A stretch of DNA of 39,216 bases, taken from the NCBI GenBank assembly GCA_023395615.1, contig JAEWYP010000043.1, forward strand, positions 1 to 39,216, read 5' to 3'. A program made the translations under genes and the position numbers. This document shows positions 16,323 to 24,424 of this stretch, piece after piece. Numbering within the stretch: position 1 is the stretch's first letter; each line of letters begins with the position of its first letter. Under the pieces are notes generated by a model. That model had not been told where the DNA came from. It searched no databases and worked only from the letters and a program-made list of their open reading frames with translations. Source of the stretch: Bacillota bacterium (lineage in GTDB: Bacteria; Bacillota; Clostridia; Christensenellales; Aristaeellaceae).

Positions 16323-17202
16323 CATTGAAAAATACTATCAGGCGGAAAGCGTTCAGGACGCGGTACGCGCACTGAGCGAGGACGAAAAGGCCGTGGTGAT
16401 CTCCGGCGGCAGCGATGTGTTGATCCAGATTCGCGAGGGGCGGCTGGCGGGCTGCTCGCTGGTGAGTATTCACGGCATCCCGGAGCTGAACGGCATCGAG
16501 CGGACGGCCGACGACGAAGTCATCATCCGCGCGGCGACCGTGTTCAGCCATATCGCCAACAACCCGATCATACTGGAAACCATGCCGATGCTGGCCTATG
16601 CGGTGGATCAGGTGGGTGGGCCGCAGATCCGCAATATCGGCACCATCGGCGGCAACGTGTGCAACGGCGTTACCAGCGCGGACAGCGCCAGCTCCCTTTG
16701 GGCACTGAACGCCGTGCTGGAGCTTACGGGGAAAAACGGCGTGCGGCAGGTGCCGATCCGGGAGTTTTATACAGGCCCGGGCAAAACCGTTCGCGCGCAT
16801 GACGAAATCCTGACGGCCATCCGCATTGCCAAAGCGGATTACGAGGGATTCGGCGGTTGCTACTTAAAATATGGCAAGCGCGAGGCGATGGAGATCGCTA
16901 CCCTCGGCTGCGCGGCCATGGCGAAGCTTTCGCCGGATCGCAAATCACTGGCAGAACTGCGGCTTGCTTACGGCGTGGCCGCCCCGACGCCCATGCGCTG
17001 CACGGCCACCGAGCAGGCGGTATGCGGCGCGCCCATCAACGCGGAGCTGTTCGACCGGATCGCGCAGGGTGCTCAGGGCGAGGTAAAGCCCCGCAGCAGC
17101 TGGCGCGCTAGCCGGGAGTTCCGCCTGCAGCTGGTGGGGGAGCTGGCGCGGCGCGCGGTACAACAGGCCATCCAGAACGCGGGAGGCGAAACCGATGTAT
17201 AA
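16315..17202 (+). CDS. xdhB: xanthine dehydrogenase FAD-binding subunit
   Basis: FAD subunit of 295 aa (CoxM/XdhB family). FAD-binding sequences are VISGGSDVLIQIREGRL (about residues 30-46) and GGPQIRNIGTIGGNVCNGVTSAD (about residues 101-123). The C-terminal CO-dehydrogenase-flavoprotein-like domain follows. It passes electrons from the iron-sulfur subunit to NAD+ or another carrier. Its start lies within the end of xdhA and its stop overlaps xdhC, in both cases by 8 bp, so the three subunits are probably made in step. Confidence 0.93.
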   Translation: MYDIEKYYQAESVQDAVRALSEDEKAVVISGGSDVLIQIREGRLAGCSLVSIHGIPELNGIERTADDEVIIRAATVFSHIANNPIILETMPMLAYAVDQVGGPQIRNIGTIGGNVCNGVTSADSASSLWALNAVLELTGKNGVRQVPIREFYTGPGKTVRAHDEILTAIRIAKADYEGFGGCYLKYGKREAMEIATLGCAAMAKLSPDRKSLAELRLAYGVAAPTPMRCTATEQAVCGAPINAELFDRIAQGAQGEVKPRSSWRASREFRLQLVGELARRAVQQAIQNAGGETDV

Positions 17203-17683
17203 AACCCTGAACATGACCGTAAACGGCGGCGAGGTGAGCATCCCCGTAGACGAACGGGAAAGCCTTGCGGATACGCTGCGCACCCGGTTGGGGCTGACGA
17301 GCGTTAAAAAGGGCTGCGAGGTGGGAGAGTGCGGCGCGTGCACCGTGCTGGTCGACGGCGAAGCCATGGACAGTTGTATCTATCTGTCCGTCTGGGCGGA
17401 AGGAAAGCATATCATGACCGTGGAAGGGTTAAAGAGCCCCACGGGGGAGCTGAACCCCATCCAGCAGGCGTTTATCGACGAGGCTGCCACGCAGTGCGGT
17501 TTTTGTACCCCGGGACTGATTATGAGCGCGGTGGAAATCGTGGGCACCGGCAAACGATACAGCCGTGACGAACTTCGCAAGCTGATTTCCGGGCACCTGT
17601 GCCGCTGCACGGGGTACGAAAGCATTTTAAACGCGCTGGAGCGCGTGGTGGACCAAACTTACCGGCACGTCGGCAAGGAATAA
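17195..17683 (+). CDS. xdhC: xanthine dehydrogenase 2Fe-2S subunit
   Basis: Small iron-sulfur subunit of 162 aa. The plant-type 2Fe-2S site is KKGCEVGECGACTVL with the fourth Cys in DSCIYL, and the helical second site is QCGFCTPGL...HLCRCTGY. Length and motif order match E. coli XdhC (159 aa). It carries electrons between the molybdenum and FAD subunits. After its stop there is a 59-bp gap to ygeX with no terminator. Confidence 0.94.
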   Translation: MYKTLNMTVNGGEVSIPVDERESLADTLRTRLGLTSVKKGCEVGECGACTVLVDGEAMDSCIYLSVWAEGKHIMTVEGLKSPTGELNPIQQAFIDEAATQCGFCTPGLIMSAVEIVGTGKRYSRDELRKLISGHLCRCTGYESILNALERVVDQTYRHVGKE

Positions 17684-17742
17684 CGGTTCGGAATAGCGGG
17701 CTTACCGCCGCCCCGCCGGGCGGAGAATGGGGGATTTTCGCA

Positions 17743-18954
17743 ATGCAGCCGATCCAATGGACGGTCAACCATATGCCCAAATCGGACGACCAATCCTTAT
17801 CCATCATGAGCCTTACCAATGTGGAAAAGGCGTACCGTTTCCACCGCAGCTTTCCGCAGTACTCGGTAACGCCGCTGGCCAACCTGACCGGTATGGCGGC
17901 GCGGCTGGGGCTGGGGGCGCTGTGCGTAAAAGATGAAAGCTACCGTTTCGGCCTGAACGCTTTTAAAGTGCTGGGTGGTTCTTTTGCCATCGGGCATTAC
18001 ATCGCCGACCGCCTCGGGCGCGACGTTGAGGCGATGGATTATTCGTATCTCACCTCCGATACGCTGCGAAATGAGTTCGGGCAGGCCACCTTTTTTACCG
18101 CGACGGACGGCAACCACGGCCGCGGCGTGGCGTGGGCTGCCCGGCAGCTGCACCAGCGGGCGGTGGTGCACATGCCCAAAGGCAGCGTGAAAATCCGCTA
18201 CGACAACATCGCCCGCGAAGGCGCGCAGGTTACGATTGAAAACGTCAATTATGACGAGTGCGTGCGGATTGCGGCGAAAGAAGCGGCCGCGACCCCTAAC
18301 GGCGTGGTGGTGCAGGATACCGCGTGGGAAGGGTACGAAGAAATCCCCTCGTATATCATGCAGGGATACGGCACCATGGCGCGCGAGGCGGCGGACCAGT
18401 TTGTGGCGGCTGCGGGCGGCGCGCCCACGCATGTGCTGATTCAGGCGGGCGTAGGGTCGCTAGCGGGCGCGGTGCAGGGCTACCTGTTTAACCGGTTTGC
18501 CGAAAATCCGCCGGTTGTGACGGTGGTGGAAGCGACTGCGGCGGATTGCCTGTACCGTGGGGCGGTGGCCGGCGACGGGCGGCCGCGCATTGTGGAGGGC
18601 GACATGCCCACCATCATGGCGGGGCTGGCCTGCGGAGAACCCAACATCCTTTCGTGGGATATTCTGCGCAACCACGCCGCGGCCTTCGTGAGTTGCCCGG
18701 ACTGGGTCAGCGCGCGGGGGATGCGCATGCTTGGCGCGCCGATGAAAGGTGACCCGCAGGTGGTATCCGGCGAGAGCGGCGCGGTGGGCATGGGCGTGCT
18801 GGACGTCATCATGACAGACCCCGCCTATACGGAACTAAAACAGAAGCTGGGGCTGAACGCGCAATCCCGCGTGCTGTTATTTTCCACCGAAGGGGACACC
18901 GACCCGGAAAACTATCGCAAAATCGTATGGAACGGCGCGGTTGCGTCGCTGTAA
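17743..18954 (+). CDS. ygeX: diaminopropionate ammonia-lyase
   Basis: PLP enzyme of 403 aa that splits 2,3-diaminopropionate to pyruvate and two ammonia. The PLP lysine lies in KDESYRFGLNAFKVLGGSFA. Other YgeX-type sequences are TATDGNHGRGVAWAARQL, HMPKGS, VVQDTAWEGYEEIPSYIMQGY, IMAGLACGEPN and VISGESGAVGMGVL (the last read here as VVSGESGAVGMGVL). These agree closely with my memory of E. coli YgeX. The start at 17743 has a GGGGGA stretch upstream, and the longer frame overlapping xdhC is rejected. It supplies the carbon and nitrogen end products of the pathway. Confidence 0.92.
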   Translation: MQPIQWTVNHMPKSDDQSLSIMSLTNVEKAYRFHRSFPQYSVTPLANLTGMAARLGLGALCVKDESYRFGLNAFKVLGGSFAIGHYIADRLGRDVEAMDYSYLTSDTLRNEFGQATFFTATDGNHGRGVAWAARQLHQRAVVHMPKGSVKIRYDNIAREGAQVTIENVNYDECVRIAAKEAAATPNGVVVQDTAWEGYEEIPSYIMQGYGTMAREAADQFVAAAGGAPTHVLIQAGVGSLAGAVQGYLFNRFAENPPVVTVVEATAADCLYRGAVAGDGRPRIVEGDMPTIMAGLACGEPNILSWDILRNHAAAFVSCPDWVSARGMRMLGAPMKGDPQVVSGESGAVGMGVLDVIMTDPAYTELKQKLGLNAQSRVLLFSTEGDTDPENYRKIVWNGAVASL

Positions 18955-18971
18955 AGGAAGGGGCTATACAA

Positions 18972-20165
18972 ATGGATTTTATCAAAGTGAAGGCGGCGGC
19001 GCAGGGCTACGAAAAGGCGATGACGGCGTTTTTGCGGGACCTGATCGCCATCCCCGGAGAAAGCAGCGGCGAGGAAGGGCATGTGCGCCGGATTGAAAAA
19101 GAAATGAAGGCGCTCGGTTTTGATAAGGTGGAAATCGACCCCATGGGCAACGTGATGGGCGTGATGGGTACCGGCGAAAAGCTGATCGCCTTTGACGGGC
19201 ATATCGACACCGTGGGAATCGGCAACCGCGATAACTGGACGTTCGACCCCTATCAGGGGTATGAAACCGAAACGGAGATCGGCGGACGCGGTGCGAGCGA
19301 CCAGCTGGGCGGCATCGTAAGCGCGGTATACGGCGCGAAAGTGATGAAGGACCTTGGTCTGCTGTCCGACCAGTACCGCGTGCTGGTGACCGGCACCGTG
19401 CAGGAAGAAGACTGCGACGGCCTGTGCTGGCAGTACATCCTCAACGAGGATCACATCAAGCCGGAGTTTGTGGTGATTACCGAGCCTACGGACGGCAATA
19501 TTTACCGCGGCCAGCGCGGCCGCATGGAAATCCGCGTGGAGGTAAAGGGCGTAAGCTGCCACGGCTCCGCGCCGGAACGCGGCAAGAACGCGATTTACAT
19601 GATGGCGGATATTTTACAGGAAATCCGCAGCCTGAACGAGCGCCTGCATTACGACCCGTTCCTTGGCAAAGGCACCGTAACCGTAAGCGAGATTTTCTAT
19701 ACGTCGCCCAGCCGCTGCGCCGTGGCGGACGGTTGCGCCGTGTCGCTGGACCGCCGCCTGACGGACGGGGAAACCTACCTTGGCGCGCTGGACGAGGTGC
19801 GCGCGCTGCCCAGTTGCCAGAAGTACGGCGCGGAAGTAACCATGTACCAGTACGCGCGCCCGAGCTGGAAGGGGCTTACGTATCCTACGGACTGCTATTT
19901 CCCCACGTGGGTGCTGCCGGAGGATCATCCCGCCGCGCAGGCGATGATAGGAAGCTATCGCGCGATGTTCGGCGAGCCGCTGGTGGATAAGTGGACTTTC
20001 TCCACCAACGGCGTAAGCATTATGGGCCGCTACGGCATTCCCTGCATCGGCTTCGGCCCCGGCAAGGAAGCGCAGGCCCACGCGCCCAACGAAAAAACGT
20101 GGAAAGCCGATCTGGTGCGCTGCTGCGCGGTGTACGCGGCGCTGCCCACGCTGTACTGCAAGTAA
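18972..20165 (+). CDS. ygeY: YgeY-type M20 family metallohydrolase
   Basis: Cytoplasmic zinc-dependent hydrolase of 397 aa in the M20/ArgE/DapE family, of the group named YgeY (selenium-metabolism-linked hydrolase). Metal-binding landmarks are FDGHIDTVG (about residues 77-85), GRGASDQLGG (about 109-118), TGTVQEEDCDG and ITEPTDGN. The dimerisation-domain sequence is VEVKGVSCHGSAPERGKNAI. AAGGAAGGGG precedes the ATG at 18972. It sits between ygeX and ygeW, as in E. coli and other purine-degrading bacteria, and probably cleaves an acylated or carbamoylated diamino intermediate. The exact substrate is not shown by the sequence. Confidence 0.88.
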   Translation: MDFIKVKAAAQGYEKAMTAFLRDLIAIPGESSGEEGHVRRIEKEMKALGFDKVEIDPMGNVMGVMGTGEKLIAFDGHIDTVGIGNRDNWTFDPYQGYETETEIGGRGASDQLGGIVSAVYGAKVMKDLGLLSDQYRVLVTGTVQEEDCDGLCWQYILNEDHIKPEFVVITEPTDGNIYRGQRGRMEIRVEVKGVSCHGSAPERGKNAIYMMADILQEIRSLNERLHYDPFLGKGTVTVSEIFYTSPSRCAVADGCAVSLDRRLTDGETYLGALDEVRALPSCQKYGAEVTMYQYARPSWKGLTYPTDCYFPTWVLPEDHPAAQAMIGSYRAMFGEPLVDKWTFSTNGVSIMGRYGIPCIGFGPGKEAQAHAPNEKTWKADLVRCCAVYAALPTLYCK

Positions 20166-20254
20166 ACAGCGTTTACCCGGCTATACCCCAAAGGAATCAC
20201 GGATTACATCCTTGACTGTTTGCCGATTACCATTTCTGAAAGGAAGATCATCCG

Positions 20255-21445
20255 ATGGCCGATTTGCAAAAAGCGCTGAATACGCTAAAAACCCTTGATT
20301 TTTCCAATATGTACGAGGGCAATTTCTTCCTGACCTGGGAAAAGACCGACGCGGAAATCCGCGCGGTGTTTGAAGTGGCCGAAGCTCTGCGCGCGCTGCG
20401 GGAGCACAATGTGTCGCCCAAGATTTTCGACAGCGGCCTTGCCATTTCCATGTTCCGCGACAATTCCACCCGCACGCGTTTCAGCTTCGCCTCGGCGTGC
20501 AACCTGCTGGGCCTGACCGTGCAGGATTTTGACGAGGGAAAAAGCCAGGTGGCCCACGGCGAAACCGTGCGCGAAACCGCTAACATGATCTCGTTCATGG
20601 CGGACGTGATCGGCATCCGGGATGATATGTATATCGGCAAGGGCAACGCCTACATGCATCAGGTGGTGGACGCGGTAACCGAAGGGTATCGGGACGGGGT
20701 GCTGGCGCAGAAGCCGACGCTGGTGAACCTGCAGTGCGACATCGACCACCCCACGCAGGTGATGGCGGACACCCTGCACCTGATTAACCATTTCGGCGGC
20801 GTGGAAAACCTGAAGGGGAAGAAAGTCGCCATGACCTGGGCCTATTCGCCCAGCTACGGCAAGCCTCTGTCCGTGCCGCAGGGCGTAATCGGCCTGATGA
20901 CGCGTTTTGGCATGGATGTGGTGCTGGCGCACCCGGATGGATATGAAATCATGCCGGAAGTGGAGGATGTTGCCCGGAATAATGCTAAAAAGAGCGGCGG
21001 AAGCTACAAACGGGTGAAAAGCATGGACGAGGCCTTCGAGGGCGCGGACATTGTGTACCCCAAAAGCTGGGCCAGCTTCTCCGCCATGGAACGCCGCACG
21101 GCGCTGTACGGCCGGGGCGATACCGAGGGCATCCGCGCGCTGGAAAAGGAACTGCTTGCCCAGAACGCGCAGCATAAGGACTGGGAATGCACCGAGGCGC
21201 GCATGAGCCACACGAAAAACGGCAAGGGACTGTACCTGCACTGCCTGCCCGCGGACATCAGCGGCGTAAGCTGCAGCGAGGGCGAAGTGGCCGCCACAGT
21301 GTTTGACCGGTACCGTGAACCGCTCTACAAGCAGGCGTCCTTCAAGCCCTACGTCATCGCCGCGATGATCTTTCTGGCCAAGGTGCAAAACCCCGTTGAT
21401 GTGCTCACTTCTATGGGCGCGCGCAAACGCAGCCTGTTTGAATAA
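20255..21445 (+). CDS. ygeW: knotted carbamoyltransferase YgeW
   Basis: Enzyme of 396 aa in the aspartate/ornithine carbamoyltransferase superfamily. The carbamoyl-phosphate loop is STRTRFS (71-77), followed by FDEGKSQVAHGETVRETA and the substrate-side sequence NLQCDIDHPTQVMAD. HCLPADISG lies near the C-terminus. YgeW proteins are a separate, knotted branch without a firmly known acceptor. In this pathway the likely direction is phosphorolysis of a carbamoyl compound to carbamoyl phosphate. The neighbour downstream is carbamate kinase, which fits. AAAGGAAG precedes the ATG. Confidence 0.92.
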   Translation: MADLQKALNTLKTLDFSNMYEGNFFLTWEKTDAEIRAVFEVAEALRALREHNVSPKIFDSGLAISMFRDNSTRTRFSFASACNLLGLTVQDFDEGKSQVAHGETVRETANMISFMADVIGIRDDMYIGKGNAYMHQVVDAVTEGYRDGVLAQKPTLVNLQCDIDHPTQVMADTLHLINHFGGVENLKGKKVAMTWAYSPSYGKPLSVPQGVIGLMTRFGMDVVLAHPDGYEIMPEVEDVARNNAKKSGGSYKRVKSMDEAFEGADIVYPKSWASFSAMERRTALYGRGDTEGIRALEKELLAQNAQHKDWECTEARMSHTKNGKGLYLHCLPADISGVSCSEGEVAATVFDRYREPLYKQASFKPYVIAAMIFLAKVQNPVDVLTSMGARKRSLFE

Positions 21446-21459
21446 GGCGGGAATGGACT

Positions 21460-22398
21460 ATGCAGCGAACCGGCAAGCGACTGGTGATTGCCCTGGGCGG
21501 CAACGCGCTGGGGAAAACCCTGCCGGAGCAGATGGCGGCGGTCAAGCTGACCGCGAAAGCCATTGCCGATCTGGTAGAGGAAGGGCATGAAATTATCCTG
21601 TCCCACGGGAACGGCCCGCAGGTAGGCATGCTGCAAATCGCGATGGGGGAGTACGCCGCGAAGTACCGTGAGCCGCCCGCGCCGCTTTCCGTGTGCGTGG
21701 CGATGAGCCAGGGCTACATCGGCTACGACCTGCAAAACGCTCTGCGGGAGGAGCTGATTGACCGCGGCATCCACAAGGCCGTGTCCACCGTGCTTACGCA
21801 GGTGCGCGTGGACCCGGACGACCCCGCGTTTTTGAAGCCCACCAAACCGATCGGCCCGTTCATGACCCGTGAGGAAGCGGACGATAAAGTGCAGGAAAAG
21901 GGCTGGACCGTGATGGAGGACGCCGGGCGCGGTTACCGCCGCGTGGTAGCGTCGCCCAAGCCTGTGGAGATTGTGGAGATCGAAACGGTGCACGCGCTGC
22001 TTTCCGCCGGGCAAATCGTGGTGGCGGCAGGCGGCGGCGGCATCCCCGTGGTGGCGCACGGGCATCATTTAAGCGGCATCGGCGCGGTGATCGACAAGGA
22101 CCTTGCCAGCGCGCTGATGGCGGACGTGCTGGACGCGGATACGCTGATCATCCTGACGGCGGTGGAGAAGGTGGCCTTGCGTTACGGGAAGCCGGATCAG
22201 CAGTGGCTGACCGACCTGCCCTGGCGGGACGCGAAGCGTTATCTGGAAGAGGGACAGTTCGCCGACGGCTCCATGAAGCCTAAGGTGCAGGCCGCGATCA
22301 ACTTTGTAAGCGCGAAAGCCGGGCGAACGGCGCTGATTACGGAACTGCAAAAGGCGCGGGACGGTGTGCACGGCGAAACCGGCACAATCATCTGCTGA
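21460..22398 (+). CDS. yqeA: carbamate kinase (YqeA/ArcC family)
   Basis: Enzyme of 312 aa that makes ATP, CO2 and ammonia from carbamoyl phosphate and ADP. Family landmarks are VIALGGNALGKTLPEQ (about residues 9-24), ILSHGNGPQVGML (about 47-59), PTKPIGPFMT, VVAAGGGGIPVV and DKDLASALMADVLDADTLIILTAVEKV. It starts 14 bp after ygeW, with AAGGCGGGA upstream. Together with YgeW it gives the pathway its substrate-level ATP yield. The symbol yqeA is used because of the cluster context; arcC would name the same activity. Confidence 0.92.
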   Translation: MQRTGKRLVIALGGNALGKTLPEQMAAVKLTAKAIADLVEEGHEIILSHGNGPQVGMLQIAMGEYAAKYREPPAPLSVCVAMSQGYIGYDLQNALREELIDRGIHKAVSTVLTQVRVDPDDPAFLKPTKPIGPFMTREEADDKVQEKGWTVMEDAGRGYRRVVASPKPVEIVEIETVHALLSAGQIVVAAGGGGIPVVAHGHHLSGIGAVIDKDLASALMADVLDADTLIILTAVEKVALRYGKPDQQWLTDLPWRDAKRYLEEGQFADGSMKPKVQAAINFVSAKAGRTALITELQKARDGVHGETGTIIC

Positions 22399-22464
22399 CA
22401 ACCGAATGACATACCGCCGGGGTTTCGGCGATACCACGGAGCAATCCGGGAAAGCGAGGCAGGC

Positions 22465-23043
22465 ATGAAAATCGGCTGTGTCATCCTGGCCAGCGGCGAA
22501 AGCGTGCGCTTCGGCAGCAACAAGCTGTTGGCGGATTTTTACGGCAAACCGTTGTTGAATCACTTGCTGGACGCGTTGCCGGGCGGGCTTGTGACCGTGG
22601 TAGTCACCCGCAGCGCCGCCGTGTGCGAGCTGGCTAAAGCAAAGGGCTTTCGCTGCCTGCTGCACCGCCAGCCCGAGGTACGCGACACCATCCGATTGGG
22701 GCTTTCGGCCCTTCCGGATACGGACGGATGCCTGTTCTGCGTGGGCGATCAACCGCTGCTGACTGCCGAAACGATTAAAAAAGTGGTGGATGCTTACCGG
22801 GAAGACGCCACGCGAATTGTGCGCGCTGCGTATGGCGACCGGCAGGGCAACCCTGTGCTGTTTCCGCCATCGTTGTATAGCGAGCTGGAAACGCTTGCCG
22901 AGGGCGAGGCCGGGGTGACGGTGATCCGTCGGCATCCGGACCTTGTGCGCACCGTGCAGGCCGCCTTTGCCGAGGAACTGGCCGACGTAGACACGCAGGA
23001 AGCGCTGGAAGCGCTGCAAAAGTTGATCCAACCGAAGGAGTGA
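22465..23043 (+). CDS. ygfJ: MocA/YgfJ-type nucleotidyltransferase (Mo cofactor accessory)
   Basis: Protein of 192 aa of the MobA-like NTP transferase fold. The nucleotide-binding N-terminus is VILASGESVRFGSNKLLADFYGK (about residues 6-28), a variant of the usual LAAGxSxRMGxxKLL. GDQPLL (about 93-98) holds the metal-binding Asp. GNPVLFPPSLYSELETLAEGEAGVTVI is typical of the molybdenum hydroxylase accessory group. It probably adds CMP to molybdopterin to give the cytosine-dinucleotide cofactor used by XdhA and XdhD. It lies 66 bp after the kinase and 6 bp before ssnA. Confidence 0.85.
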   Translation: MKIGCVILASGESVRFGSNKLLADFYGKPLLNHLLDALPGGLVTVVVTRSAAVCELAKAKGFRCLLHRQPEVRDTIRLGLSALPDTDGCLFCVGDQPLLTAETIKKVVDAYREDATRIVRAAYGDRQGNPVLFPPSLYSELETLAEGEAGVTVIRRHPDLVRTVQAAFAEELADVDTQEALEALQKLIQPKE

Positions 23044-23049
23044 ACGCTG

Positions 23050-24381
23050 ATGCTGCTTCTGGGAAACGGACGCGTGATTACGCGCGACCCTGCGAAACCC
23101 TATCTGGCGAACGGTTGCGTCGCCATGGACGGCGACGCGATTGTGGAAGTTGGCGATACGGGAACGGTGCGCGGTCGGCACCCGGGCGCAGAATTTGTGG
23201 ATGCGCACGGTGGGGTTATCATGCCGGGGCTGATCAACGCACACGAGCATATCTATTCCGCGTTCGCCCGCGGGCTGGCCATCCGGGGGTATCACCCCGA
23301 AGGCTTCCTGAGCATACTGGACGGCCTGTGGTGGACGCTGGACCGGCATCTGCTGTTGCAGGATACGCGCGCCAGTGCCGACGCCACGATGATCGACTGC
23401 ATCGAAAACGGTGTGACTACAGTATTTGACCACCACGCCAGCTATGGCGAAATCGAGGGCAGCCTGTTCGCCATCGCGGACAGCGCCCGGCAATACGGTG
23501 TGCGCGTTAACCTGTGCTACGAGGTCAGCGACCGCGACGGCGCGGAGAAGATGCGCGAGGCCGTGAAGGAGAACGTGGATTTTCTCCGTTATGCCCGCGA
23601 GGACAAAACCGGCAGGATCGCGGGGCTGTTCGGCCTGCACGCCCAGTTTACCCTGTGCGACGATACGCTGGCCTACTGCCGGGAGCAGGCGCCTGCGGAC
23701 GCGGGCTTTCACGTGCATGTGGCGGAGGGCATCGAGGATGTGACCCTGTGCCTGAAAGAGCACGGTAAACGCCCGGTGTTCCGCCTGCACGATTTCGGCA
23801 TTCTGGGCGAAAACACCCTTGCGGGCCACTGCACGCATGTGAGCGAAGCGGAGATGGACCTGCTGAAGGAAACGCGTACCAGTGTGGCGCATAACCCGGA
23901 AAGCAATATGGGCAATGCCATTGGCTGCCCGCCGACGCTGCATATGCTGCACAAGGGCATCTGTGTGGGGCTGGGCACCGACGGCTACACCAATGATATG
24001 CTGGAAAGCCTGAAGGTGGCCAAGCTGCTGCACCAGCACAACCTGCACGACGCGAACGCCGCCTGGGCGGAGGCGCCGCAGATGCTGTTTGAGAATAACG
24101 CGAAGTTGGCAACCCGCGCTTTCGGCAGGCCGATCGGCGTGCTGCGGGCCGGCGCGGCGGCGGATGTGATCGCGCTGGATTATACGCCGCTCACGCCCAT
24201 GGACGCGGGCAATATAAACGGGCACGTGCTGTTCGGCATGTGCGGGCGCAGCGTGGTCCACACGGTGATCGCGGGCAGCCTGAAAATGAAGGATCGGGTA
24301 CTGACAGAGGTGGATAAACAGGCTGTGCTGGCGCATTGCCGCGAAACCGCCGCGGAACTGTGGAGCCGGATCAACGCCTGA
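23050..24381 (+). CDS. ssnA: putative aminohydrolase SsnA
   Basis: Amidohydrolase-superfamily enzyme of 443 aa, of the chlorohydrolase/TrzN-like branch. The first metal ligands are in INAHEHIYSAFARGL (about residues 64-78). Further ligands lie in FHVHVAEG (about 225-232), GHCTHVSEAEM and GLGTDGYTNDML. GFLSILDGLWWTLDRHLLLQD is typical of SsnA. The enzyme accompanies ygfK and xdhD in purine clusters and has been linked to anaerobic purine breakdown, but the reaction is unproven. A ring-opening or deaminating step on a purine-derived intermediate is a reasonable expectation. The ATG lies 6 bp after the preceding stop. Confidence 0.9.
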   Translation: MLLLGNGRVITRDPAKPYLANGCVAMDGDAIVEVGDTGTVRGRHPGAEFVDAHGGVIMPGLINAHEHIYSAFARGLAIRGYHPEGFLSILDGLWWTLDRHLLLQDTRASADATMIDCIENGVTTVFDHHASYGEIEGSLFAIADSARQYGVRVNLCYEVSDRDGAEKMREAVKENVDFLRYAREDKTGRIAGLFGLHAQFTLCDDTLAYCREQAPADAGFHVHVAEGIEDVTLCLKEHGKRPVFRLHDFGILGENTLAGHCTHVSEAEMDLLKETRTSVAHNPESNMGNAIGCPPTLHMLHKGICVGLGTDGYTNDMLESLKVAKLLHQHNLHDANAAWAEAPQMLFENNAKLATRAFGRPIGVLRAGAAADVIALDYTPLTPMDAGNINGHVLFGMCGRSVVHTVIAGSLKMKDRVLTEVDKQAVLAHCRETAAELWSRINA

Positions 24382-24424
24382 TTTTTTGGTAGACTGATGT
24401 TGTAACGTTAAGGAGCGATTCGCC

